Positions 7,462 through 14,497 of a DNA stretch of 21,830 nucleotides are shown here, one piece after another. The stretch is taken from positions 1 through 21,830 of the IMG/VR virus record IMGVR_UViG_3300025781_000088, one strand, 5' to 3'. This DNA comes from a virus. The notes below the pieces were generated by a model. That model searched no databases and was not told the origin of the DNA. It saw nothing but the letters and a program-made list of their open reading frames with translations. Numbering within the stretch: the first letter of the stretch is position 1; each line of letters begins with the position of its first letter. The position numbers were made by a program, and so were the translations under genes.

Positions 7462-7490
7462 ATGTTATCCGAACATTTGTTCTGTGTCAA
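7462..7490 (-). promoter_or_regulatory. recA promoter with embedded SOS box
   Basis: Minus-strand TTGACA (7490-7485), 17-base spacer (7484-7468), TAACAT (7467-7462). The spacer contains the dyad at 7471-7482. The predicted start is near 7455, giving a leader of about 28 bases that includes GGAGG. Confidence 0.8.
7470..7483. promoter_or_regulatory. SOS box (LexA operator)
   Basis: CGAACATTTGTTCT contains the perfect half-sites GAAC and GTTC separated by four bases, the form of the Gram-positive/actinobacterial LexA operator (CGAAC-N4-GTTCG). It sits between -35 and -10 of the recA promoter and 11 bases before the -35 of the divergent helicase promoter, so one bound dimer could affect both. 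Confidence 0.8.
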
Positions 7491-7493
7491 GTA

Positions 7494-7522
7494 TTGACAA
7501 ACGGAACTTTCTGTGTTATAAT
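7494..7522 (+). promoter_or_regulatory. Perfect consensus promoter giving a leaderless mRNA
   Basis: TTGACA (7494-7499), exactly 17 bases, TATAAT (7517-7522). Only six bases separate the -10 from the ATG at 7529, so the expected +1 is the start codon. No ribosome site can exist on such a transcript. Confidence 0.85.
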
Positions 7523-7528
7523 AGTAAC

Positions 7529-9571
7529 ATGCAAAACGTTCCTGCAAACAATTACGCTTGGATTCAAAATAATTTTATTATTTTGAAAACCGAGTATAAC
7601 AAACAACTTGTTGAGGATAGTCGCAATATTCCGGGTCGTCGTTGGGATGGGGAGATGAAAGTTAATACTTTCCCTCTTTCTTCCATAATAGAAGTTCGCA
7701 ATCTTGCTAACACACATAATATCACATTGGCGCCTGAATTGCAAGACTCAGACGTTAAAAAGTATTTTACTGATTCGGGCAAAGAGTTTCAAGTGGAAAT
7801 GGACGGGGATTCCGTTATTATCTGCTTTAACTACGACCCCAAGATGATTACGGCCATTAAATCTTCTGTTCCTAGCGCAAAATGGAACGGAAAATCTCGT
7901 TCTTGGCTAGTTCCTAAACGTGACATTATGCAAGCGATTCGTTTCGCTCTTCTGCATAACCTCACCATTGAAGACAGCCTTATGGAAACCGCTCGTAATG
8001 TAATGAACGAGGCCAAAACCATGCGTGAGGCGTCGGAATCTTTGAACGCTGACCTTGATGTTCCGGGCATACAAATCCCGCTCCTTCCATACCAAAAAGC
8101 CGGAATTGCTTATTTGAAGCAAGTCCGTAAGGGCATTTTGGGCGACCAACCGGGACTTGGGAAGACGGCACAAGCCATTGCTACCCTTGCATCGGAAGAC
8201 GCTTTCCCTGCTGTTGTTGTATGTCCTAATACATTAAAAATAAATTGGGAGCGGGAAATTAAAAAATTTTTTCCAAATTTGACCGTTTCGATACTCAATG
8301 GTGGTAAGTCAGAGGAAATTGAACCCTGTGATGTAATTGTTGTTAATTACGATATTTTATATCAACGCAACAAAAACATTATGGAACATGGCTTTGTTTC
8401 ACTCGTTGTAGACGAATCTCACGCTATTAAAAACGGGCAGAAAAAGTGGCGATGCCCGGAATGTGAAAAACCGTGCCGAGCAAACACCGCAGTATGCAAA
8501 GAATGTGGTGCGTTGGCAATTCGCCCCCGAGAAACTTGGACAGTTAAGCGTACTGATGCCGTTATGAAGTTGGCGAAGTCGCTTGGACCCTAGAACTTTG
8601 TACTCCTACTCACCGGCACGCCGATTACGAACCGCCCCGAAGAACTAATTCCACAACTTGAAGCCATTGGTCAGTTGGACAGTTTCGGTGGCGTTTGGAG
8701 ATTTAAGAACCGTTACGCACCAAAGCGCAATGTTGCTCTTAATACCAAAGAACTTAACGAAAAAATGCGTGAAACCTGTTTTGTACGTCGCAACAAAATG
8801 GACGTTTATGGAGAACTGCCAGAATTGCGAAACGCCGTGCAATACCTATCAGTTTCTACTGAAGAAATGGCTTCATACAAGGTAGTCGAAGACGACGTTG
8901 TTGAGTATTTTGCTCAACGTGCGCGTGATATTGCCGAAGAAGAAGGCAGTGACGGCTCTAGTGCTTACTGGGGCAAGAAGATTGCCCTTGAAAATTCGGT
9001 TAATCTTGTTCGTATTACCGCACTTCGTGATGCGGTGTCGAAAATCAAGTTTGAAAGCACTGCTTCGTGGTTGGACAACTTCCTAGAGTCCGGTACGGGT
9101 GAAAAGGTCATTGTTTTTGCGGAACATATTGAAATGGTTGAAAAACTGTATGCTCGGTACCAAGATGTAGCAGTGAAGATTCGTGGCGGAGTTTCAGTCG
9201 AAGAACGACAGAATGCAGTGGACTCGTTTCAGAACGACCCGAAAGTACGAGTATTTGTAGCAAACATGACAGCCGCTAGTGAGGGTTTAACACTTACAGC
9301 CGCAAGTGATGTAGTCTTCTGTGAACTAGGTTGGACACCTGCTATACATGAGCAATGTGCCAGCCGTTGTTATGGTCGAGTTAATGACATGCACGGTGCA
9401 ACAGCATGGTATTTGCTAGCACCTGAGACCATTGACGAAGACATGTACAGTCTGTTAGACAAGAAGAAAAAAGTTGTTAACTCCGTTACTGACGGTGTTG
9501 ACGTTGAGGAACAAGGAAGCATTATTGGCGAACTCGTCAAAACGCTTGCTGAAAGGGGAATGAGCAAATGA
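7529..9571 (+). pseudogene. HARP/SNF2-type helicase interrupted by one in-frame TAG
   Basis: One frame of 681 codons carries a single TAG at 8591-8593; both sides are needed for one helicase. N-terminus: two HARP-like modules (about 8-75 and 90-155; IPGRRWD and AKWNGKSRSW), as in SMARCAL1 annealing helicases. Then LLPYQKAGIAYL, Walker A DQPGLGKT, NTLKINWEREI, DESHAIKN (motif II), a four-Cys zinc insert (CPEC ... CKEC), the TAG, then LLLTGTPITN (motif III), VIVFAEH, GGVSVEERQNAV, TAASEGLTL and QCASRCYGRV (motif VI). It could unwind forks or anneal strands in replication. I mark it broken, but read-through, or an assembly error replacing AAG or CAG, is possible. The next likely start (TTG 8675) would omit motif III. 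The mRNA is predicted leaderless. Confidence 0.85.
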
Positions 9572-10545
9572 GGGCAGATAGATACGACCATGAGGGCAAA
9601 GCGATTTACTCTCTTAAGTTTGATGGCGCAACAATTATTGGCGATTTAACTGGAGAAAAGTCTATTATTACGCCTTCGTGGATTTTGGTTCACCCCGACT
9701 TAAGTCCATTGGCCAAAGTTCTTTTTGGTTACATGAAGGCAATTCTTATGGGCGAAGTATTTATTGCCAACACCTCTCACGGTTCATTTGCGAATTTACT
9801 TAAAGTTGATGCTCGTACTGTTCGTCGCAAAATTAAAGAACTAAGCGATGTTGGAGCGATTATTGTTAAAAGTAGTTTTAAGGACAATAAACAACAAACT
9901 AATGTCTACTACCTATGGCCTTACAACCCCGAATTAGGGGGGACAAATTTGTCAGGGGGGACAGAAATGTCCAGGGGGGTGGACACAGATGTCCAGGGGA
10001 ATAATAATAATAATATATATAATAATATAGTCTCGCCAAAAGTCGAGGTAAAGAAGACTCGTAAGACTAAAGTTTATACTCCTGAGTTTGAGGCACTATG
10101 GCTTTTGTATCCTCGCAAGGAAAACAAGCCGGGAGCATTTGAGGCTTACAACGGTCGTATCAGAGATGACAAGGTTCCTTACGAAACATTGATGCAAGCA
10201 GTAAAGAACTACGCTTTAAAGAGGAAGAACGAAAATCCTACGTACACGTTACACCCCAAGACGTTCTTCGGCCCGGGCAGGCGATACGAAGACTATCTTG
10301 GCAAACAAGATGATGTTTTCCCACTAACACCAGAGCAGATTGTTGTTGCTGAGATTTACGAAGACTGGGATAAGTTGAAGACTTGGATTAATCCAGTGGA
10401 CGGAGAAGTAATACTTGATAATCCTGTCAAGATGAACTACAGTCGTCCCACTAACGAAATAGGGCAACCTATTGACATAAACGGCAGGCCTTACAAACTT
10501 GACAACCAAGGCCGTCGTCATTCATTAGAATTTACCACTTACTAG
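9568..10545 (+). CDS. Lambda-O-like replication initiator
   Basis: This encodes 325 residues; the ATG overlaps the helicase stop (ATGA). Residues about 40-125 form a winged helix (HPDLSPLAKVLFGYM ... SFANLLKVDARTVRRKIKELSDVGAIIV ... NVYYLWPYNP), the fold used by phage initiators to bind iterons. A Gly/Asn-rich linker (about 125-150, GNNNNNIYNN) follows, then a basic KKTRKTK, and a C-terminal domain FEALWLLYPRKENKPGAFEAY ... HPKTFFGPGRRYEDYL that I associate with phage O/DnaD-type helicase-loading proteins. The DNA encoding the linker is a set of iterons plus an AT-rich run, as in lambda, where the origin lies within gene O. It lies directly before the helicase-domain gene. Confidence 0.85.
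   Translation: MRADRYDHEGKAIYSLKFDGATIIGDLTGEKSIITPSWILVHPDLSPLAKVLFGYMKAILMGEVFIANTSHGSFANLLKVDARTVRRKIKELSDVGAIIVKSSFKDNKQQTNVYYLWPYNPELGGTNLSGGTEMSRGVDTDVQGNNNNNIYNNIVSPKVEVKKTRKTKVYTPEFEALWLLYPRKENKPGAFEAYNGRIRDDKVPYETLMQAVKNYALKRKNENPTYTLHPKTFFGPGRRYEDYLGKQDDVFPLTPEQIVVAEIYEDWDKLKTWINPVDGEVILDNPVKMNYSRPTNEIGQPIDINGRPYKLDNQGRRHSLEFTTY
9936..9994 (+). repeat. Three iterons inside the initiator gene
   Basis: Three tandem units, at 9936, 9954 and 9973, each start AGGGGGG and contain a dyad: GACAAATTTGTC (perfect), GGACA-GAAA-TGTCC and GGACA-CAGA-TGTCC. Repeat spacing is 18-19 bases. They are probably binding sites for the initiator encoded by the same gene. Confidence 0.8.
10000..10029. other. 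Putative replication origin, AT-rich unwinding element
   Basis: Thirty consecutive A/T bases (AAT repeats, then TATATA) follow the iterons after a final AGGGG. Iterons plus an adjoining AT run within the initiator gene is the architecture of the lambda-type origin, so melting is expected here. Confidence 0.65.
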
Positions 10546-10557
10546 AAAGGGTTATTG

Positions 10558-11754
10558 GTGAACGGGCAAACCATACCCCACGATTTTCAGGCAGAAGAAG
10601 CATTGATAGGTTCAATGCTTCTGTCTATAGAAGCAGTTATAGAAGGCATTGATTCTTGTCTTCCCGAGGATTTTTACAATCCTTTGAACGCAAGGATTTT
10701 TACCGCTATTCGCAGTCTCTTTTCAAGGGGCGTAAAGATTGACCCAGTTACAATTGCTGGTGAAATCAACGACGAAGAAGTTGCTTCCAAGTTAGTCAAC
10801 ATGTCTCTAAACGTTCCTTCATGGAAGAACGCTAGTGAGTACGGTGCAATAGTTCTTAAGCACAGTTCTAGTCGCAAACTCATTGGAGAGATTGATACAT
10901 ACAAGAACTTGTTGTTGACAGGCGAGAACCCGTACGAGATTGCATCAGGCATGGGAAAGATGTTGACTGGCGTTGGCTCGATGCGTTCGCTTGAACCACA
11001 AGCAATGACTATTAGCCAACTTGTTGCGAATGCGGAAGCGATTGCACCAGTTGTTATTCCAGGAATGATGCACCAAGATTATCGAACAATTGTTGTTGCA
11101 GAAGAAGGTGCTGGTAAGTCGCTTCTACTTAGAACGATTGCTATGTCAGTATCGCAAGGCATTCATCCATTCAGTCACAAGCCAATTGAACCTAAGCGTG
11201 TATTGATTATTGACCTTGAAAACCCAACGCAAGCAATTACCGAAACTGCTGAACCATACATGAGACACATGGCTGGAAGAGTTGGTACTGCTTTTGATGA
11301 AGAACGTTTAAAGATTTATCGTCGTCCCGGTGGTATTGAGATTCGAAATCTGTCCGACAAGGCAGAAGTACAGCGTGAAATTGCGGCTCATAAACCAGAC
11401 TTGGTTGTTATTGGTCCTATTTACAAAATGTATCGCAGGCAACCTAACGAGACATACGAAGACTCTGCTGACTCTGCAATGGCTGTACTTGATGACCTTA
11501 GAACGAGATACAAGTTTGCCCTTGTTATGGAGCATCACGCGGCTAAGGGTAAGGCTGGAGAACGTGACCTAACGCCAATGGGTTCACAGCGCTGGATGGC
11601 GTGGCCTGAAATTGGTATATCATTGTATAAAGACAAAGTTGATGAAACAATGTTAAATGTAAAACGTTTTCGTGGAGACCGTTTGCAAGGTGTAACATGG
11701 CCAGACAGAATTGTTCGCCACCGCACTTTGTTGGTTGAAGGAATTTGGGACTAA
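10558..11754 (+). CDS. Replicative helicase-like ATPase (DnaB N-domain plus RepA-type core)
   Basis: I prefer GTG 10558, with AGAAAGG ending 7 bases upstream, over TTG 10555. It is 398 residues. Residues 5-115 match the DnaB N-terminal domain (IPHDFQAEEALIGSMLL ... PEDFYNPLNARIFTAI). The ATPase core has AEEGAGKS (181-188, Walker A), VLIIDLENP (Walker B, D219), DLVVIGPIYKMYR and MEHHAAKG, closer to RepA-like (AAA_25) hexameric helicases than to full DnaB. It presumably unwinds the phage origin after loading by the upstream initiator. The stop overlaps the next start (TAATG). Confidence 0.88.
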   Translation: MNGQTIPHDFQAEEALIGSMLLSIEAVIEGIDSCLPEDFYNPLNARIFTAIRSLFSRGVKIDPVTIAGEINDEEVASKLVNMSLNVPSWKNASEYGAIVLKHSSSRKLIGEIDTYKNLLLTGENPYEIASGMGKMLTGVGSMRSLEPQAMTISQLVANAEAIAPVVIPGMMHQDYRTIVVAEEGAGKSLLLRTIAMSVSQGIHPFSHKPIEPKRVLIIDLENPTQAITETAEPYMRHMAGRVGTAFDEERLKIYRRPGGIEIRNLSDKAEVQREIAAHKPDLVVIGPIYKMYRRQPNETYEDSADSAMAVLDDLRTRYKFALVMEHHAAKGKAGERDLTPMGSQRWMAWPEIGISLYKDKVDETMLNVKRFRGDRLQGVTWPDRIVRHRTLLVEGIWD

Positions 11755-12248
11755 TGACAGTAGTTGTTGCATGTACAAGTGAAAATTGGTGCGGTATGTC
11801 ATTTGACTCCGCATCAAGCGACGATGACATGGTTCTAGCCGCCTCAACACCAAAAGCAATTATTCATGCTGGCAACGGCATTATGGGAGCGGCTGGTTCG
11901 TGGCGCATTATAAATCTTTTGTCGAAGTTAAAGGCAAGGAAAGTGAGTCCGGAGACTATTGTTTCTATGCTCAAAGAAGTGAAGGGTGAAGATGAATCCA
12001 TCAAAGAGATGGAGATTCTTTGCGCTTGGCCCGGTCGTCCATTAGTCATCATTCAAGGTGACTTTGCGATGATTGAAATGGAGTCGCCGTATTTGGCGAT
12101 TGGTAGCGGTTCCCCCTATGCCCTCGGTTACTTAGAAGGTTGCGAAGACATAGGCCCAAACGAACTAAGTTACGCTGTGGAAGTAGCAATTAAATACTCC
12201 CCAAGCGTGGCTGGCCCAGTAAAAAATCTTTACTGTGGGTCGAAGTAG
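11754..12248 (+). CDS. Proteasome-beta/HslV-like Ntn hydrolase
   Basis: This encodes 164 residues from ATG 11754 (TAATG overlap with the helicase stop). Removal of Met1 exposes Thr (MTVVVA), as in HslV. Counting that Thr as 1, Asp falls at 17 (SFDSAS) and Lys at 33 (TPKAI), exactly the Thr1/Asp17/Lys33 catalytic set of proteasomal beta subunits. A later AIGSGSPYALG resembles the HslV GSGG-YA segment, and PNELSYAVEVAIKYSP the following helix. Known relatives form rings that degrade proteins fed by an ATPase; no such ATPase is in the window, so a host unfoldase (ARC/Mpa or Clp) or independent peptide cleavage would be needed. A non-proteolytic Ntn family is the alternative. Confidence 0.8.
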   Translation: MTVVVACTSENWCGMSFDSASSDDDMVLAASTPKAIIHAGNGIMGAAGSWRIINLLSKLKARKVSPETIVSMLKEVKGEDESIKEMEILCAWPGRPLVIIQGDFAMIEMESPYLAIGSGSPYALGYLEGCEDIGPNELSYAVEVAIKYSPSVAGPVKNLYCGSK

Positions 12249-12258
12249 AAAAGGTTAA

Positions 12259-12729
12259 ATGAAATATCTTTCTATCGTTCTATTGTCACTTGCTGTATTC
12301 AGTGTTAGTTCACCAAATCCCTCGGCGGAAACGGTATCAACAAGTACAACAATTGCCGTAGGACAATCATGGAACCCAGCATCACTAACAGCACCACCGG
12401 TTGAACCGCCCTCGTTAACGCACATTGATGCGCCAACGACGTTGCCAACAATGGTTCCACCACCGCTTGTGTCACCTGACATTATGGATAAGTGGTTAAA
12501 GGTTGCTCAATGTGAGACTGGAAGTAATTGGCATTCAATGGGAGGTTTTTATCAAGGCGGAATAGGTATTCTTGTTTCAAATTGGTACGCCTACGGAGGA
12601 TTTAAATTGTTCGGACCGTTGTATGATGCAACTCCAGAACAACAAGTATTTATTGCTATAAAAATACAAGCATTGGCAGGAATACCAAATTATGTTCCCG
12701 ACCAATACGGTTGTGGACGAGGATGGTAA
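12259..12729 (+). CDS. Secreted Rpf-like transglycosylase
   Basis: This encodes 156 residues. It has a signal peptide (MKYLSIVLLSLAVFSVSS, likely cleavage near PSA-ET at 23), a Thr/Pro-rich linker (25-72), and then a resuscitation-promoting-factor domain: WLKVAQCETGSNW (79-91, catalytic Glu86, Cys85), FYQGGIGILVSNW, ATPEQQVFIAIKIQ and a final Cys (153) that would pair with Cys85. Rpf enzymes cleave peptidoglycan and wake dormant actinobacteria. In a phage this may be an exported lysin, or a host-derived gene that stimulates host growth. AAAGG precedes the ATG. It sits between replication and packaging-like genes, with no holin alongside. Confidence 0.88.
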   Translation: MKYLSIVLLSLAVFSVSSPNPSAETVSTSTTIAVGQSWNPASLTAPPVEPPSLTHIDAPTTLPTMVPPPLVSPDIMDKWLKVAQCETGSNWHSMGGFYQGGIGILVSNWYAYGGFKLFGPLYDATPEQQVFIAIKIQALAGIPNYVPDQYGCGRGW

Positions 12730-12741
12730 TGAAAGGGAAAA

Positions 12742-12942
12742 ATGAATTTTGACGAATGGTTGAAGTACGGTACTGAAAACGGATTTTGCACTGAACAATT
12801 TTGTTCTACGCATGATGCAATGCCGTTACATGAAACTGAAGAAAGAGCATGGGAAGAGGGTAGCGACCCATGCGCACATATGGTTAGACTAGGCATGCCT
12901 TCAGATTGGGCATTACCTGATTGGTGGTTTAACAATGACTGA
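12742..12942 (+). CDS. Small conserved phage protein (FCxxH ... DPCxHMVRL)
   Basis: This encodes 66 residues; AAAGGG lies 5 bases before the ATG. Its pattern (YGTENGFCTEQFCSTHDAMPLHETEERAWEEGSDPCAHMVRL) is one I recognise from many actinophage proteins of unknown function. Three Cys and two or three His may bind a metal. It overlaps the next gene by 8 bases and is probably translated with it. No specific function can be given. Confidence 0.8.
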   Translation: MNFDEWLKYGTENGFCTEQFCSTHDAMPLHETEERAWEEGSDPCAHMVRLGMPSDWALPDWWFNND

Positions 12943-13639
12943 TGAAGAACGTTGGGCGCAACTGCACCCAGAAGAAAAGTTGCCGGGAAGCGCAGAACCT
13001 TTAGAAGGTAAATGCGGAGCAAGGCTTAAGAATAAAGAACTCAAGGAATTGGGTATTACTCGTTACTGTTACAAAACAGCAGGCATGGGTACTAATCACC
13101 TTGGGGCTGGAACTTGTAAGTGGCATCTTGGCAATACAGCCAAGCACACTACTGGCGCAGTTCAGACTGTTATGAAAAAAGAACTTGCAACACTTTCAGA
13201 ACAACTAGGTGAACCAACACCACTCGGGCCACCAGAAGTTGAAGCGTTTCAACTTGCTTCAAAGATGAAACAATGGACACTTATTCTTGAAGACAAGATG
13301 AGCGAACTAAACGGCATTTTGGAAGTAACTGACAAGGCTGGCGTTGAACACGTTAGAGCATTGATTGAAGTTATGGAACGTGCTTGGGAGCGATATCAAA
13401 ATGCTCTTGAGTTTATGATGAAATACGATTTGCGCAAACGAGTAATTGAACTTGAAGAACATCAAGCCAGTTTGGTTGGAGCAGCCTTCATGGCAATTAT
13501 TCTTAGCAAAGACCTAAAATTGTCTGAATCGCAAATTGACATTGCTCGTCAAATGTTTGCAAACAGCATGATTGAACTTGGTGGCGACATGGAGCCAAGT
13601 TGGGCGTCAGGAATTGTTGACGCTGAAGTTATTGATTAA
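12935..13639 (+). CDS. Zinc-motif protein, possible small terminase subunit
   Basis: This encodes 234 residues. The N-terminal part carries CGARLK (C27), RYCYK (C45), GMGTNHLGAGTCKWHLGNT (C61, H64), a C-x(17)-C-x(15)-C-x2-H set like the CGA...C...GxCxxHGG proteins often annotated as phage terminase small subunits. The rest is helical, with a conserved-looking central segment (EVEAFQLASKMKQWTLILEDKM) and a final helix pair. Small terminases bind pac or cos DNA and hand it to the large subunit, which is not in the window, so the role remains a guess. The end overlaps the convergent gene by 11 bases. Confidence 0.6.
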   Translation: MTDEERWAQLHPEEKLPGSAEPLEGKCGARLKNKELKELGITRYCYKTAGMGTNHLGAGTCKWHLGNTAKHTTGAVQTVMKKELATLSEQLGEPTPLGPPEVEAFQLASKMKQWTLILEDKMSELNGILEVTDKAGVEHVRALIEVMERAWERYQNALEFMMKYDLRKRVIELEEHQASLVGAAFMAIILSKDLKLSESQIDIARQMFANSMIELGGDMEPSWASGIVDAEVID

Positions 13640-13913
13640 GCGTGTAGTTCTTGCCAAGATAGAATTCTCTAACTTGGTTATTTAGGCTTGTGCGTTGAGT
13701 GGTTGTAAGAAACGTGCCAGAATGCTCTACAACAGTGTTCTGGTAATCAATATTACTTAACTGCTCAAATGCCCATTTACGCTTATCTGGCGCTGTTGTA
13801 AGGGTTTCTAATACACCCTCAGCAAGGTCTGAATTCTTGATAATAATGATTCCGTTGGCGTCTCCGAAAGAGCCGTCTTGTGCAATGTATGTAATGCCTT
13901 CGGGTTTGTTCAT
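13629..13913 (-). CDS. Unknown protein, predicted leaderless
   Basis: This encodes 94 residues from ATG 13913; a longer frame to 13931 would start before the promoter -10. The minus strand has TATAAT (13925-13920) exactly six bases before the ATG, the same spacing as at the helicase gene, so translation probably begins at the mRNA 5' end. The product is a mixed alpha/beta protein (GITYIAQDGSFGDANGIIIIKNSDL, then two helices, ending REFYLGKNYTLNQ) with no Cys. No family is recognised. It is convergent to the replication block. Confidence 0.65.
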   Translation of the reverse strand: MNKPEGITYIAQDGSFGDANGIIIIKNSDLAEGVLETLTTAPDKRKWAFEQLSNIDYQNTVVEHSGTFLTTTQRTSLNNQVREFYLGKNYTLNQ

Positions 13914-13919
13914 GCAACA

Positions 13920-13928
13920 ATTATACCA
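13920..13928 (-). promoter_or_regulatory. Extended -10 promoter, leaderless arrangement
   Basis: TATAAT (13925-13920) preceded by TGG (extended -10). No good -35 is visible at 17 bases, where the terminator stem lies. The +1 would be the A of ATG 13913. Confidence 0.55.
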
Positions 13929-13942
13929 CAACGCAAAGTAGA

Positions 13943-13968
13943 AATCCCCCGCCTTTTGGCGGGGGATT
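13943..13968 (-). terminator. Strong terminator-like hairpin
   Basis: AATCCCCCGCC-TTTT-GGCGGGGGATT is a perfect 11-bp stem with a 4-base loop just after the gene that ends at 13990. On the minus strand it is followed by TCTACTTTG, a poor U-tract, so it may also act as a bidirectional block between two units. Confidence 0.8.
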
Positions 13969-13989
13969 CTCTATTTCCGACACGGGAAA

Positions 13990-14322
13990 TTATTCAGCAG
14001 TTGCAAACTCTCTGCGCTCGCCAACGTAGCGAACATAGATAGTCCAAGTGCCTTGTTCGCTCATACGGGCTGTTGCTTCGTATGATAAACCACTACGGTC
14101 AACACCAGTGATGTTGCTAATTCCTAGAAGCGTACGAAGAGCCTGTCCGGTGTCTCCACCAGTCTTTGAATCTTCCTTCCAAACAAACCACGTTCCCGGC
14201 TGGCTTTGCAATTGCTCACGACGAGCAATAGTCTTAGACGATGGTCCACGACCACCTGCAGAGTTACGAGGACGAGGGCTTTCTGCCTTCATTGGATTAA
14301 TTTCCCTAGTTAAGTTACTCAT
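13990..14322 (-). CDS. Unknown protein, paralogue of the 5764-6159 gene
   Basis: This encodes 110 residues. The start ATG 14322 is preceded by GAAAGGA. The N-terminus is basic and disordered (PRPRNSAGGRGPSSKTIARRE), followed by LQSQPGTWFVWKEDSKTGG...LRTLLG and WTIYVRYVGERREFA at the end. The PGxW/KxG/LR/YVRY[IV]G skeleton matches the gene before the exonuclease. It follows the structured RNA candidate and precedes the terminator at 13943, so it may be a monocistronic unit. Function unknown. Confidence 0.75.
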   Translation of the reverse strand: MSNLTREINPMKAESPRPRNSAGGRGPSSKTIARREQLQSQPGTWFVWKEDSKTGGDTGQALRTLLGISNITGVDRSGLSYEATARMSEQGTWTIYVRYVGERREFATAE

Positions 14323-14344
14323 ATTATTTTTCCTTTCTGAAACT

Positions 14345-14495
14345 TTTTTTAAAAACTGCGGACCTTCCGCTATTTGTGAGAGGTAAGCAGTGGCACCAAG
14401 TCGTTCCCCCTAGTGCCACTGCACTCGTTGGGCAGAGAAAGGGACTGCCCAACGGCGTCGTACGCCTCGGGCAGTAGGCTACGACAGAACTGTCG
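14345..14495 (-). ncRNA. Structured small RNA candidate of about 150 nt
   Basis: This is a gene-free, GC-richer stretch with five consecutive perfect hairpins: 14482-14495 (6 bp, loop 2), 14454-14466 (5 bp), 14427-14453 (9 bp, loop 9), 14387-14422 (10 bp, loop 16) and 14358-14370 (5 bp), the last followed on the minus strand by AGTTTTT as in an intrinsic terminator. A promoter-like TTGACT-N17-TAGTGT precedes it (14526-14498). No frame is open across it. A second CUGCCC (14474-14469) could swap pairing with the 14445-14450 GGGCAG, suggesting alternative folds. It does not fold as a tRNA. It could instead be a structured 5' leader of the gene at 14322. Confidence 0.6.
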
Positions 14496-14497
14496 CA

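Noticed and set aside
7484-7528. A longer helicase start at GTG 7484
   Set aside because: It would lie upstream of the perfect promoter and inside the SOS/recA control region, so it could not be on the transcript.
8675-9571. A separate downstream helicase gene starting at TTG 8675
   Set aside because: The frame is the same as the upstream part and motif III lies before this TTG, with no ribosome site; it is the second half of one interrupted gene.
9936-9994. CRISPR-like repeats
   Set aside because: Repeat spacing is 18-22 bases with no spacers, and the units carry internal dyads; iterons explain them better.
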